From contig CAVQEH010000006.1 of the NCBI GenBank assembly GCA_963711455.1, positions 496,001 to 560,000 of the forward strand: 64,000 nucleotides of DNA. The letters run 5' to 3'. Source of the stretch: DATFVA01 sp963711455 (GTDB taxonomy: Bacteria; Bacteroidota; Ignavibacteria; Ignavibacteriales; Ignavibacteriaceae). Position 1 is the first letter of the stretch, and each line of letters opens with the position of its first letter. The notes under the pieces are model-generated. The model was not told where the DNA came from. It made no database searches and saw only the letters and a list, made by a program, of their open reading frames with translations. The translations under genes were made by a program, and so were the position numbers. Shown here in pieces: positions 42,511 to 52,629 of the stretch.

Positions 42511-43527
42511 TCAGGCTATTTTTCTTTCAATAACTTCAGCAATTACACGGATTTGCTTCATCAGGGAATTAAATTCTTCAGGTAAAATAGCCTGAGGCCC
42601 ATCGGATAAGGCTGCTTCAGGATCATAATGAACTTCAATCATTAAAGCGTCGCATCCTGCGGCAACTGCGGCTCTTGCCATTGGCAAAACCTTGTCACGT
42701 AATCCTGTTGCATGGGAAGGATCTGCGACTACAGGAAGGTGACTCCTTTTATGAATGACAGGTATTGCCGACAAATCAAAAGTATTGCGTGTGTTTGTTT
42801 CAAAAGTTCTTATTCCTCTTTCGCAAAGCATTACCTGTTCATTTCCATTTACAAGTATATACTCTGCAGCCATGAGCAGATCATCTATTGTTGCTGCCAG
42901 ACCTCTCTTAAGCATTACCGGTTTGGATGTTTTTCCTATTTCACGGAGCAATGAATAATTCTGCATATTCCTGGCACCAACCTGGAAGATATCAGTATAT
43001 TTTTCCACGAGAGGGATATGGTTTATTTCCAGTACTTCAGTTATCATTGCGAGATTGTATTTATCGGCGGCGGCCCGCATCAATTTTAATCCATCTTCTC
43101 CCAGCCCCTGGAAAGAATACGGAGAAGTACGCGGTTTAAATGCACCACCTCTTAAAACTTTAGCACCGGCTTTTGAAACTATTCCGGCAATCTTAAATAT
43201 CTGCTCTTCACTTTCAACCGAGCAGGGACCTGCAATTACAATTACCTCGTTGCCGCCTATTTCAACATTTTTGGTTTTAAGAATGGTATCCTCTTTTTTA
43301 TAACTTCTGCTGGCAAGCCTGAATGGTTCCGTTATACGGAAGACATCTGCAACTCCATCAAGAATCTTTACTTTGCGTATATCGAATTCAGGTTTTACAC
43401 CAACAGCGCCGAGTACAATTTGTTCATCCCCGGTAGATTTATGAATTGAAAATCCAAAATCTTCAAGATGATTTATAATATTTTCTAACTGGGAATCAGT
43501 AACATTTTTTTCAAGTACAACAACCAC
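42511..43527 (-). CDS. aroF: 3-deoxy-7-phosphoheptulonate (DAHP) synthase, AroF type I-beta
   Basis: A 338-residue enzyme for the first step of the shikimate pathway: phosphoenolpyruvate plus erythrose 4-phosphate to DAHP. Residues 1-70 form the small ferredoxin-like regulatory domain typical of the I-beta class (VVVLEKNVTDSQLENII), and 85-335 the TIM barrel with IAGPCSVES, AKVLRGGAFKPRTSPYSFQG, ADPSHATGLR and IEVHYDPEAALSDGPQ. It starts at GTG, 5 nt after GGAG. An upstream lipoprotein gene is 18 bp away and MutS two bases further on, so the three form one minus-strand unit. Confidence 0.96.
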   Translation of the reverse strand: MVVVLEKNVTDSQLENIINHLEDFGFSIHKSTGDEQIVLGAVGVKPEFDIRKVKILDGVADVFRITEPFRLASRSYKKEDTILKTKNVEIGGNEVIVIAGPCSVESEEQIFKIAGIVSKAGAKVLRGGAFKPRTSPYSFQGLGEDGLKLMRAAADKYNLAMITEVLEINHIPLVEKYTDIFQVGARNMQNYSLLREIGKTSKPVMLKRGLAATIDDLLMAAEYILVNGNEQVMLCERGIRTFETNTRNTFDLSAIPVIHKRSHLPVVADPSHATGLRDKVLPMARAAVAAGCDALMIEVHYDPEAALSDGPQAILPEEFNSLMKQIRVIAEVIERKIA

Positions 43528-43532
43528 AAATA

Positions 43533-43536
43533 CTCC
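43533..43536 (-). promoter_or_regulatory. Shine-Dalgarno GGAG before GTG start of aroF
   Basis: GGAG on the minus strand lies exactly 5 nt from GTG at 43527. Confidence 0.6.
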
Positions 43537-43544
43537 AATTCAGC

Positions 43545-44159
43545 TTAATGAAATTTTTTCTCCCCGCCAGTTACCGCAAGATCAATATAGTCATCCTTGG
43601 TTGGAATAGCGCAGGAATACTTCGAACTATATGCACAGTATGGATTGTATGCCAGGTTAAAATCGATCGTGTAAACATAATTACTATCAGGGTTTATATC
43701 AAAATCTATGTATCTCCCAACGCCATAAGTGTCGCCGCCGGTAGTCTTGTCAGTAAACCATATACTGTAATATTCTTCACCATCAGAAGAAGTTGCTTTA
43801 TAAACATTTACTCTGTACGGCTTTTTTTCATAATTGAAGGTGACATATCCATATTTTATAACTTTTCTTTCTTCACCTTTTGTTCCGAAAACAATTACAG
43901 TATCCTTTTGCGGATATTCATATAATTTGCTTTTAAATACAAAATCCGGGTCTACAGGATAATAGTTTAAAGGTTGAAACTTTACGAGCGAATCCTGATT
44001 AAACGGTGAAGCCGGATTATCTTTCATGTAATCATTTTTTTCCTGCCTGTACTGCTGAACCTGTTTAATATACTGCTCCTCTGCGGGAGAAAGTTTTTTT
44101 CCGCACGAAAAAAACAAGATGGAAAGGAACATAATTCCGGAATAAAATATTAACTTCAT
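43545..44159 (-). CDS. DUF1684 lipoprotein
   Basis: A 204-residue lipoprotein with lipobox LFFSCG at residues 15-20. The mature domain is DUF1684: YPVDPDFVFKSKLYEYPQ, then GYVTFNYEKKPYRVNVYK, then GVGRYIDFDI, and a closing cysteine-containing block IDFNLAYNPYCAYSSKYSC. Length is normal for the family, whose function is unknown. It starts one base after the MutS stop codon, so it is co-transcribed with mutS and aroF. Confidence 0.88.
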   Translation of the reverse strand: MKLIFYSGIMFLSILFFSCGKKLSPAEEQYIKQVQQYRQEKNDYMKDNPASPFNQDSLVKFQPLNYYPVDPDFVFKSKLYEYPQKDTVIVFGTKGEERKVIKYGYVTFNYEKKPYRVNVYKATSSDGEEYYSIWFTDKTTGGDTYGVGRYIDFDINPDSNYVYTIDFNLAYNPYCAYSSKYSCAIPTKDDYIDLAVTGGEKKFH

Positions 44160-44160
44160 A

Positions 44161-46776
44161 TCAGGTTTTCTCTTTAACTTTCTTTTTTAATTCACTTAAC
44201 TTGTTGAGCGCTTCAAGGGGAGTAAGATTATTAATTTCTATTTCGCCTATCTCATTTCTTAACTTATCATCCTTTACTTCGAATAAACTGATTTGCAAAT
44301 CATCTTTCTGCTTCATCTTTTTCAACTTCTCTTTTTTCTCTTCATACGGAGTAAGCTCCTTACTTTCAAGATTCTGCAAGACTTCTTTTGCACGGTTGGT
44401 AACGAACACGGGAAGCCCCGCCATTTGAGCAACCTGGATTCCATAACTATGGTCCGCTCTGCCGGGATTAACTTTGTGAAGAAAGATCACTTTATCATCA
44501 TACTCTCTTACTTCAACTTTGTAATTTTTTATCCGCGGAAAAATTTCCGACATTTCATTCAGTTCGTGGTAATGAGTAGCAAATAATGTTTTGGCAGATA
44601 AACCAGGATTTTCATGAAGGTATTCCGTTATTGCCCATGCAATTGATATCCCGTCAAATGTGCTTGTTCCTCTGCCGATCTCATCAAGTAAGATAAGACT
44701 TTTTGAAGTGGCATTATTAAGGATGTTTGCAGCTTCCTGCATTTCAACTAAAAAAGTGCTTTCACCCGCGGCAATATTATCGCTTGCTCCAACTCTTGTA
44801 AAAATCCTGTCTACCAAACCAATTCTTGCTTCCTTTGCGGGAACAAAAGAACCAATCTGTGCCAGAAGAACGATTAACCCTAACTGACGAAGATAAACTG
44901 ATTTGCCTGCCATATTAGGACCGGTAAGAATGATTACCTGGTTTTCATTATTATCAAGCTTGCAGGTATTCGGGCTGAATTTTTCACCGGGTGAAAGGAT
45001 CTGTTCAACTACGGGATGTCTTCCATCTACAATTTCAATTTTATCTTCTTCATCGAGTAGCGGTTTAGTGTAATTATAAACGTCGGCACATTCGGCAAAT
45101 GAAATAAAGCAATCGAGCATAGCAATCATTCTTGCATTTTGCTGAATATGTTCTGCTTCATCTGCTATGGTCAATCTAATTTCATTAAATAATTGCGATT
45201 CAAGTTCATAGGTCTTTTCTTCGGCATTCAGAATTTTATCTTCGTAGTCTTTAAGCTCGGGAGTTATATATCTTTCTGAATTTACAAGCGTCTGCTTTCT
45301 TATATAATTATCAGGAATTTTTTCCTTATGCGCATTACTTACTTCAATGTAATAACCAAAAACTCTGTTGTAACTTACTTTTAAAGAAGGTATTCCTGTT
45401 CTTTCTCTTTCGCTTTTCTGCAGATTAGCTATCCAGTCCTTTCCGTGAAGAGAAATATCACGAAGTTCATCAAGTTCAATGCTAAAGCCGGATTTGATTA
45501 CACCGCCATCCACAAGGCTGAGCGGAGGAGAATCAACAATTGCATTACTGATTTTCTCAACAAGCTTTTCGAGAGGGAGAAGGTTTTCGTTTAATTGCAC
45601 AAGCGTTTTAACTTCACTTTCGGCAAGCAAATTCTTTATTGAGGGAATTTTCTTTAAGGAAGACTTTAGTGCAACTATTTCTCTCGGGTTAGCGCGCCCG
45701 GTACAAACTTTTGAAATTAGTCTTTCAAGGTCTCCTATTTCTTTAAGTTCATTTCCAAGGTTTCTCCTGAGGGTTTTCTTTTTAAGAAGATCTTCCACGC
45801 TTTCCTGTCTTTTAAGAATCGGGTCAAGCTTTATAAGAGGTGCAGTGATCCATTTCTTAAGAAGTCTTCCACCCATTGCAGTCTGTGTTTTATCGAGAAT
45901 TGAAATTAAGGATCCTTCACGACCGCCATCCTGCATTGAATAAGTTATTTCAAGATTTCTTTTAGTTGAATAATCCAGGGCCATATAATCGGACGGATTA
46001 TAAACCGAAACTTTATTCAGGTGGGATAGGTTTGCCTTTTGTGTTTCCTGCAGATAATTAAGAATTGCGCCACAGGAAATAATTCCAGCGGTTAGGCTTT
46101 CCACTCCGAACCCTTTAAGGTTAACGGTTTTAAATTGCATCAGGAGCAAATCTTTGGCATACTCAAAATTGAAAATCCAGTCATCAAGTTTAGTAACCCT
46201 GATGGTTGAATTAATTTTATGCACAAGGTTGGTTAAATATTCTTTATCTCTTTTTTGAACAAGTATTTCCGAAGGTGAAATGGATTCAATCTGCTGGGTG
46301 ATCTGTGAAGGAGGAATTTCAAAACAATAAAACTCGCCCGTTGAGATATCGCAGAATGAAATTCCGGCTATATCATCTTTTGTGTATACTGAAAGCAGGT
46401 AATTATTTTTTTTGTGATCAAGCAGCTTGTCTGAAAGTGTTACACCCGGAGTAACTACTTCAATCACTTCACGTTTTACAATTCCTTTCGCAAACTTCGG
46501 GTTTTCAACCTGCTCGCAGACGGCAACCCTGTAACCGGCACGAACAAGCTTCGGCAGATAAGTATCGATTGCATGGTGAGGAAACCCGGCAAGCGGGACA
46601 TCTTCGGCAGCGCCATTTGCTCTTTTAGTTAAGGTAATTCCCAATACTTTTGATGCTGTTTTTGCATCCTCATCAAAAGTCTCAAAGAAATCCCCGATCC
46701 TGAAAAGAAGAATCGTATCAGGATTTGCTTCCTTTACCTTGTAATACTGAGTCATTAATGGGGTTTGCTGCTGCAT
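44161..46776 (-). CDS. mutS: DNA mismatch repair protein MutS
   Basis: An 871-residue MutS with the full domain order. The mismatch-binding domain at the N-terminus has FRIGDFFETFDEDA (Phe and Glu of the FxE motif) followed by LTKRANG..DVPLAGFPHHA. Connector, lever and clamp follow. The ATPase has Walker A ILTGPNMAGKSVYLRQ near 615, DEIGRGTSTFDG (Walker B/signature) near 690, and FATHYHEL. Near the C-terminus QISLF fits a sliding-clamp-binding peptide. It recognises mispairs and recruits MutL. It is the first gene of the mutS-lipoprotein-aroF unit. Confidence 0.98.
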   Translation of the reverse strand: MQQQTPLMTQYYKVKEANPDTILLFRIGDFFETFDEDAKTASKVLGITLTKRANGAAEDVPLAGFPHHAIDTYLPKLVRAGYRVAVCEQVENPKFAKGIVKREVIEVVTPGVTLSDKLLDHKKNNYLLSVYTKDDIAGISFCDISTGEFYCFEIPPSQITQQIESISPSEILVQKRDKEYLTNLVHKINSTIRVTKLDDWIFNFEYAKDLLLMQFKTVNLKGFGVESLTAGIISCGAILNYLQETQKANLSHLNKVSVYNPSDYMALDYSTKRNLEITYSMQDGGREGSLISILDKTQTAMGGRLLKKWITAPLIKLDPILKRQESVEDLLKKKTLRRNLGNELKEIGDLERLISKVCTGRANPREIVALKSSLKKIPSIKNLLAESEVKTLVQLNENLLPLEKLVEKISNAIVDSPPLSLVDGGVIKSGFSIELDELRDISLHGKDWIANLQKSERERTGIPSLKVSYNRVFGYYIEVSNAHKEKIPDNYIRKQTLVNSERYITPELKDYEDKILNAEEKTYELESQLFNEIRLTIADEAEHIQQNARMIAMLDCFISFAECADVYNYTKPLLDEEDKIEIVDGRHPVVEQILSPGEKFSPNTCKLDNNENQVIILTGPNMAGKSVYLRQLGLIVLLAQIGSFVPAKEARIGLVDRIFTRVGASDNIAAGESTFLVEMQEAANILNNATSKSLILLDEIGRGTSTFDGISIAWAITEYLHENPGLSAKTLFATHYHELNEMSEIFPRIKNYKVEVREYDDKVIFLHKVNPGRADHSYGIQVAQMAGLPVFVTNRAKEVLQNLESKELTPYEEKKEKLKKMKQKDDLQISLFEVKDDKLRNEIGEIEINNLTPLEALNKLSELKKKVKEKT

Positions 46777-47023
46777 ATATCTCTTAATTTAAAAAATTAA
46801 AATATCTTAATGTAGATAGAATATCAATTTAATAAGAGGAATCTTACCCTTTTATTTTTAAAATTAAATTTAATGTATATGAATTATTTTATATAATCCT
46901 TCTCAAAGACTCATTTCAAAGAATATAATTAATTAAATCCCATCTTTTATCCGTTTTTCTTCTTAGATAATAATTTTAATTTTGCAATAAGTTATTCAGT
47001 TAAAAAGGATTAGTTCCCCATTG

Positions 47024-48364
47024 ATGCAGAAAACTATTAGAATTTTTCTTTTCTACATTCTCATCTTTATTTCCTTTTCTTCTTTTATTTCAGCTCAGGA
47101 AGATTCATCAGGAAATGTAAAGAAAACTTATTATCCGGATGGTACTATAAAGACGGAAGGAACCTACTGGAGAGGTAGGCTTCATGGCGATTATTTTGAA
47201 TACTACCCTAATGGAAAAGTCTGGAAAAAATGGCATTATTTTGAAGGGAAAGAAGAAGGATTACAAACCTGGTATTTCGAAGATGGCATTAAAAGTATAG
47301 AATGGAACTATAAAGATGGGGTAAAGGAAGATACATCTTATTGGTATTATGAAACCGGTGAATTATGGGCAAAGCAAAACTATTACCGCGGTGTACTTGA
47401 TGGAATTACTTATACTTATTACAAATCCGGTGAACTGCAGGGTGAATGGAATTATTCGATAGGTTTGTTACAGGGAATTTCACGGACATTTTACAAGTCG
47501 GGTGCTCTTGAAGTAGAGAAGTCTTTTAACAATGGGGTCTTACAAGGACCAACAAAAGTTTATTTTGAAAACGGCAAAGTTGCTGTAGATGCATATTTTA
47601 AAAATGATAAGCTGGTTGGCGAAGTAAAAGTGTTTGATGAAGCCGGTGAAACTCGAGTTGTTGATACCTATGAAAATGGTGAAATTAAAAACCGGGTGCG
47701 CTATAATTATCTTGGAAAAATTGAAGCTAAAGAAAATACGGACAGGGAATATTATGGTAATGGTTCATTAAAAAGTGAGGTTTTCTATAAAGACGGTAAA
47801 AAAGAAGATTTTGCAAAATATTATTATGACAGCGGCTTCCTGAAAGAAGAATATCATTATGAAAATGATACTTTAAATGACAGATCGTTTACTTATTATG
47901 AAAACGGCATCAGGAAATCATCAATGGATTTTCTTCATGGAATACAAACGGGAATTACAAGAAATTATGATGAGAAGGGGCTAATTGAATCTGAAGCGAA
48001 TTATGAGAATAACAAAAAGAATGGAATTTATTTAGCATATTATGAAAATGGCAATGTAAAATGTGTTAAGCATTTTAAAGATGATGTTCAGACAGGAGAA
48101 TATAAAACTTTTTATGATATAGGTACGCTGGAATCAAAATGTACTTTTAATAATGGACACCCGCAGGGACCAAAATTTTATTATTACAAATACGGGGAAG
48201 TGAAGAGAGAAGAGAATTATGTCGATGGAGAGCTTGATAGCTGGGTAAGAGATTATTTCGAAAACGGCAAACTTCAAAAAGAAGAATTCTATAAAAGCGG
48301 TGTTCTGCAAACAAGCAAAATTTATGACATAGGAGGGAAACTTGTTTCATCAATTGGTTACTAA
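47024..48364 (+). CDS. Secreted MORN-type (YwqK-like) repeat protein
   Basis: Starts at ATG 47024 and encodes 446 residues: signal peptide (about 1-24, ending SFISAQ) and about 17 consecutive 23-24-residue repeats of the MORN_2 type (YY.NG.LK.E..Y..G...G). Each unit is a beta-hairpin; the array makes an elongated solenoid. One unit near residue 215 is expanded. No enzymatic domain or sorting domain follows, so it is probably periplasmic. The next gene overlaps its end and encodes a shorter relative. YwqK-like repeats appear in antitoxin or immunity proteins and scaffolds; role unknown. Confidence 0.85.
   Translation: MQKTIRIFLFYILIFISFSSFISAQEDSSGNVKKTYYPDGTIKTEGTYWRGRLHGDYFEYYPNGKVWKKWHYFEGKEEGLQTWYFEDGIKSIEWNYKDGVKEDTSYWYYETGELWAKQNYYRGVLDGITYTYYKSGELQGEWNYSIGLLQGISRTFYKSGALEVEKSFNNGVLQGPTKVYFENGKVAVDAYFKNDKLVGEVKVFDEAGETRVVDTYENGEIKNRVRYNYLGKIEAKENTDREYYGNGSLKSEVFYKDGKKEDFAKYYYDSGFLKEEYHYENDTLNDRSFTYYENGIRKSSMDFLHGIQTGITRNYDEKGLIESEANYENNKKNGIYLAYYENGNVKCVKHFKDDVQTGEYKTFYDIGTLESKCTFNNGHPQGPKFYYYKYGEVKREENYVDGELDSWVRDYFENGKLQKEEFYKSGVLQTSKIYDIGGKLVSSIGY
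48331..48336 (+). promoter_or_regulatory. Shine-Dalgarno AGGAGG inside upstream gene
   Basis: AGGAGG lies in the last codons of the first repeat gene, 5 nt before TTG at 48342. It fixes the start of the second repeat gene and implies translational coupling. Confidence 0.75.
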
Positions 48365-49287
48365 AAAATTATTCCTTATTATTTTCTTAACGGTGAGTAT
48401 TCCTGTATTTTCTCAGAATGTTAAACCGGATAGTGTTGTAAAAAAATATTCTGATGGCACAATAAAGCAGGTGGAAAATTTTAGTAATGGTGTTCTTAAT
48501 GGACAGTCACGATATTATTATGAAACCGGTATTTTAAAAGAAGTTATAAATTATAAAAATGGTAGAAAGAACGGGAGCTACAGAAACTATTACGATACCG
48601 GGGTTCTGAAGGAAAGCCTGAATTATGATAATAATATGCTGAATGGAATTTATGCTACTTATTATCCTACAGGAACTTTAAAGGAAAGAGGAAATATACA
48701 ATAATGGCGTATTTGAAGATACTATAAAATCATATTATGATAACGGAAGCATTAGCTCGATATATTTTTATGAAAAAGGTTTGAGGGAAGGATTAGCAAA
48801 AGAATTTTATGATAACGGCGGATTAAAAGCAGAAGCAAATTATGTTCACGATGCTCAAGATGGTAAGACTAACTGGTATTATGAAAACGGGTCGCTGAAA
48901 GGGACGTATGATTATAAAGATGGAAATATGCAGGGACCTGCAAAAGAATTTTATCCCGATGGTAAATTGAAGGCGGACAAGAATTATAATTATTCCCAGT
49001 TGACCGGATTAATTAAAAATTATTATGAAAACGGTAACCTGAAATCCGAAAGTAATTATAAAAACGGTGAGAGAGAAGGAGTAACGAAATCATATTATGA
49101 AAATGGAAATCTCTGGTCGGAACAAAATTACGATGAGAACAAGCTTGAAGGTGATACAAAAATTTACAGGGAAACCGGTTCTCTCTGGTACATTGAGACT
49201 TACGAAGACGGGAATCTGAAGAAGAGCAAAGAATATTCTGAGGACGGCAAATTGATTTCCGAGCAAAATATTTCTACTATTGAATAA
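48342..49287 (+). pseudogene. Second MORN-type repeat protein, frameshifted
   Basis: Starts at TTG with AGGAGG 5 nt upstream, overlapping the previous gene by 23 nt. A signal peptide (FLIIFLTVSIPVFSQ) is followed by MORN_2 repeats of the same 23-residue type. A single-base deletion near 48698 ends the frame at 48702-48704. The other frame carries the repeat pattern on through YNNGVFEDTIKSYYDNGS to the stop at 49285-49287. Repaired, it would have about 315 residues and about a dozen repeats. It is a tandem paralogue of the previous gene; the break may be a sequence error or phase-variation-like slippage. Confidence 0.8.
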
Positions 49288-49317
49288 ACTATATTCAAAC
49301 AGTTTGAGATTTTTAAT

Positions 49318-50220
49318 ATGAAACTTAAATCTGAAGGTTCTTCCAAATGTACTATCGGCTTGCTGCAAATGTCATTATCCAAAAATCCTGATGATAATCT
49401 GAAGAAAGCAGTAGATTGGGTAGAGAAGGCAGTGAAGAAAGGTGCGCAGATAATTTGTCTCCCGGAATTATTCAGGTCTCAGTATTTTTGCCAGAAAGAG
49501 GATATTGAAAATTTTAACCTTGCTGAGACAATTCCAGGTCCTTCAACAACTGCACTTTGCAAAACCGCAAAGAAAAATAAAGTTGTAATCGTTGCTTCAC
49601 TTTTCGAAAAGAGAACACAGGGAGTTTATCACAATACAATTGCATTAATAAATTCTGATGGTGAAATAGCAGGTCTTTACCGTAAGATGCACATTCCCGA
49701 TGATCCTGCTTATTATGAAAAATTTTATTTTACTCCCGGCGATCTTGGATATAAATCCTTTGTTACCGAATATGGAAATATCGGAACGCTTGTTTGCTGG
49801 GATCAGTGGTATCCCGAAAGTGCAAGGCTTACTGCTTTGAAAGGTGCAAGCGTTATATTTTATCCAACAGCTATAGGATGGCATCCCCAGGAAAAAGATG
49901 AACACGGACAGCCACAGTTTGATTCCTGGAGAACTATTCAGAGAGGACACGCAATTGCCAACGGGGTTTATGTTGCGGCTGTAAACAGGGTTGGTCTTGA
50001 AAAACCAGATGAAGATTCCGCCGGTATTGAATTCTGGGGTTCCTCTTTTGTTGCAGATCCCCAGGGCATTGTAATTGCCGAAGCCTCTGTTGATAAAGAA
50101 GAAATTCTTTTAGCTGAAGTTGATACAGCAAGGATTGAATATATCAGAAGAAACTGGCCTTTCCTTCGCGACAGAAGAATTGATTCTTATGTCGGAATTG
50201 ATAAAAGATTTCTTGACTAA
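49318..50220 (+). CDS. aguB: N-carbamoylputrescine amidase
   Basis: A 300-residue nitrilase-superfamily enzyme with the Glu-Lys-Cys triad: IICLPELFRSQYFCQ (Glu), LYRKMHIPDDPAYYEKFYF (Lys) and GTLVCWDQWYPESARL (Cys). The IPDDPAYYEKFYFTPGD block is typical of AguB. It hydrolyses N-carbamoylputrescine to putrescine, CO2 and ammonia, the last step of agmatine breakdown. The agmatine deiminase gene follows 10 bp downstream, confirming the pathway. Confidence 0.95.
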   Translation: MKLKSEGSSKCTIGLLQMSLSKNPDDNLKKAVDWVEKAVKKGAQIICLPELFRSQYFCQKEDIENFNLAETIPGPSTTALCKTAKKNKVVIVASLFEKRTQGVYHNTIALINSDGEIAGLYRKMHIPDDPAYYEKFYFTPGDLGYKSFVTEYGNIGTLVCWDQWYPESARLTALKGASVIFYPTAIGWHPQEKDEHGQPQFDSWRTIQRGHAIANGVYVAAVNRVGLEKPDEDSAGIEFWGSSFVADPQGIVIAEASVDKEEILLAEVDTARIEYIRRNWPFLRDRRIDSYVGIDKRFLD

Positions 50221-50230
50221 ATCTTCCTGA

Positions 50231-51298
50231 ATGATAAAGCCAAACACAAAAATAAATTTATCTGAATATTATCTCCCGGCAGAATGGGAAAAGCATGAAG
50301 CCACATGGCTTGGCTGGCCGCATAATAAGGAAGACTGGCCGGGAAAATTTTCTCCGATTCCCTGGGTTTATGGTGAAATAGCAAGACATATTTCACAAGA
50401 AGAAAAAGTAAGAATAATTGTTGAAGATAAAGAGCATCAGAAAAAAGCTGAAAGGGTTTTAAAATTTGTTGATGCAAATTTTGGGAATATCGAATTCTAT
50501 AAATTGAAAACCGATCGTGACTGGATGAGGGATTCAGGCCCCGCTTTTCTAAAGAATAAAAATAATAAAGATACCGTCTTGATTAATTTTCTTTTTAACG
50601 GCTGGGCTAAATACGATAATTATAAAAAGGATGAAAAGCTCCCGAAATTTATTTCCGATAAATTCAATTTGAAAAGAGTTATTGCTGAACATAATGGTAG
50701 AAAGGTTGTTTTGGAAGGTGGCAGCATGGATACAAATGGAAACGGTACTTTAATTACAACTGAAGAATGTTTGATGGATGATAAAATCCAGGTAAGAAAT
50801 CCGGGATTTATCAAAAAGGACTATGAGAAAGTATTTGAAAAATATCTTGGAATTACAAATACAATCTGGCTGGGAAAAGGTATTGAAGGAGATGACACTC
50901 ACGGGCATGTTGATGACCTTTGTCGTTTTGTAAATAATAATACTGTTGTTCTTGTCCGGGAGGATAATAAAAATGACGGGAACTATTCGAAACTAAAAGA
51001 GAACAAAGAAAGATTGCAGGATGCAAAGCTTGAAGACGGCTCATCATTAAATGTTGTTGAATTGCCAATGCCTTCACCCGTAATATTTAAAGGGGAAAGA
51101 CTCCCTGCAAGTTATGCAAATTTTTATTTTTCAAATTATGCTGTGCTTGTCCCCACTTTTAACGATCCGAATGACCGGGCAGCTCTTGGTATGCTCTCAG
51201 AATTGATTACGGACAGAACTGTAATCGGGATTCATTCAGTTGACCTTGTATGGGGGTTGGGAACACTTCATTGTCTGACACACGAACAGCCTGCTTAG
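50231..51298 (+). CDS. aguA: Agmatine deiminase
   Basis: A 355-residue member of the peptidyl-arginine-deiminase-like fold. WPHNKEDWPGKF and DRDWMRDSGPAFL supply substrate-binding acids, VLEGGSMDTNGNGT the central loop, GDDTHGHVDDLCRF the catalytic histidine, and GLGTLHCLTHEQP the nucleophilic cysteine near the C-terminus. It converts agmatine to N-carbamoylputrescine, the substrate of the neighbouring AguB. The two genes form an operon for putrescine synthesis from arginine-derived agmatine. Confidence 0.96.
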   Translation: MIKPNTKINLSEYYLPAEWEKHEATWLGWPHNKEDWPGKFSPIPWVYGEIARHISQEEKVRIIVEDKEHQKKAERVLKFVDANFGNIEFYKLKTDRDWMRDSGPAFLKNKNNKDTVLINFLFNGWAKYDNYKKDEKLPKFISDKFNLKRVIAEHNGRKVVLEGGSMDTNGNGTLITTEECLMDDKIQVRNPGFIKKDYEKVFEKYLGITNTIWLGKGIEGDDTHGHVDDLCRFVNNNTVVLVREDNKNDGNYSKLKENKERLQDAKLEDGSSLNVVELPMPSPVIFKGERLPASYANFYFSNYAVLVPTFNDPNDRAALGMLSELITDRTVIGIHSVDLVWGLGTLHCLTHEQPA

Positions 51299-51407
51299 TG
51301 TTTATGCCAAAATTTTGTTTTTTTATCCTGCATCATATTAAGTGATTTTTGTTTGAAATTAGTCTCTAAACCATTTAGTTTTACTCCATCAAAATCGAAC
51401 TTTTTAT

Positions 51408-51412
51408 AGGAG
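51408..51412 (+). promoter_or_regulatory. Shine-Dalgarno AGGAG before TTG start of pntAA
   Basis: AGGAG lies 7 nt before TTG at 51420, the only start that gives the complete N-terminus of the transhydrogenase alpha subunit. Confidence 0.65.
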
Positions 51413-51419
51413 AACTACT

Positions 51420-52565
51420 TTGATAATAGCAATTCCGAAGGAAATACTTCCTGGTGAAAACAGGGTGGCAACTGTTCCCGATGTGGTACCTAAACTAATA
51501 AAAGCCGGATTTGAAATTCATATTGAAAAAGATGCGGGATTAAATGCAGGCTTTACGGATGAAAAATATAAATCAGCCGGGGCTAAAATTGTAGAAAATC
51601 TCCCTGAGTTGTACTCTTCCGCTGATATTGTATTTAAGGTTCATAGACCGATTGAACATCCCGTACTTAAAAAGCACGAGCTTGATTTAATGAAAGAGGG
51701 AACATTACTTATTACTTTTCTTTATCCATTAAATTACCCGGAGCTTGCAAAACAATGTGCCGGGAAAGGTATTAATGTAATTTCAATGGATATGATTCCA
51801 AGGACTACACTTGCACAAAAAATGGATGCTTTAAGTTCACAGGCAAATATTGCCGGGTACAAAAGTGTAGTGATGTGTGCGGACACTCTTGGGAAAATAT
51901 TTCCGTTAATGATGACTGCCGCCGGAACAATTTCCCCTGCCAAGGTAGTTATTATGGGTGCAGGAGTTGCAGGACTTCAGGCACTTGGCACTGCCAAAAG
52001 ACTGGGTGCTGTTGTTGAAGTATCGGATATTCGTGCTGCAGTTAAAGAGGAAGTTCAATCACTCGGCGGAAGATTCATTGAAGTTGACACCGATGAAAAT
52101 ATGCAGGATAGCGGAGGATATGCAAAGGAAGCATCAGAAGAGTTTCTGAAAAAACAGAAAGACTTAATATTCAAACATATTACTGAAGCAGATATTGTTA
52201 TCACCACAGCACTTGTCCCCGGTAAAAAAGCACCTATGCTGGTAACAGAGGAAATGGTAAAAAATATGAGACCCGGGAGTGTTGTTCTCGATATGGCTGT
52301 TGAATTCGGAGGGAATTGTGAAATAAGTGAAAAAGATAAGACAGTTAAAAAATATGGAGTCTCAATAATCGGGGAATCGAATCTGCCAAGCCTGGTTCCT
52401 AATCACTCAAGTGAAATGTACTCTAAAAATCTTTTGAGCTTAATTACTTATATCGGAAAAGAGGGAAAGGTGGAACTGAATCTTGAAGATGAAATAGTTA
52501 AAGGAAGTTTAATCACTTTCAAAAAAGAAGTGGTAAATCCACGTGTGAAAGAATTATTAAAATAG
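51420..52565 (+). CDS. pntAA: NAD(P) transhydrogenase alpha subunit, part 1 (NAD-binding)
   Basis: A 381-residue soluble subunit starting at TTG. IAIPKEILPGENRVATVP is the family N-terminus. RTTLAQKMDALSSQANIAGY contacts the partner domain, and VVIMGAGVAGLQALGTAKRL is the Rossmann NAD-binding motif. VLDMAVEFGGNCE and the closing stretch complete domain I. With PntAB and PntB it makes the proton-translocating transhydrogenase that exchanges hydride between NADH and NADP+. The three-gene split form is common in many bacteria. Confidence 0.96.
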   Translation: MIIAIPKEILPGENRVATVPDVVPKLIKAGFEIHIEKDAGLNAGFTDEKYKSAGAKIVENLPELYSSADIVFKVHRPIEHPVLKKHELDLMKEGTLLITFLYPLNYPELAKQCAGKGINVISMDMIPRTTLAQKMDALSSQANIAGYKSVVMCADTLGKIFPLMMTAAGTISPAKVVIMGAGVAGLQALGTAKRLGAVVEVSDIRAAVKEEVQSLGGRFIEVDTDENMQDSGGYAKEASEEFLKKQKDLIFKHITEADIVITTALVPGKKAPMLVTEEMVKNMRPGSVVLDMAVEFGGNCEISEKDKTVKKYGVSIIGESNLPSLVPNHSSEMYSKNLLSLITYIGKEGKVELNLEDEIVKGSLITFKKEVVNPRVKELLK

Positions 52566-52629
52566 GTGCCGGTAAAATGAATTCATTACAGGAAAATACT
52601 AACATTAACGGTACACATTTGGAAGGAAA

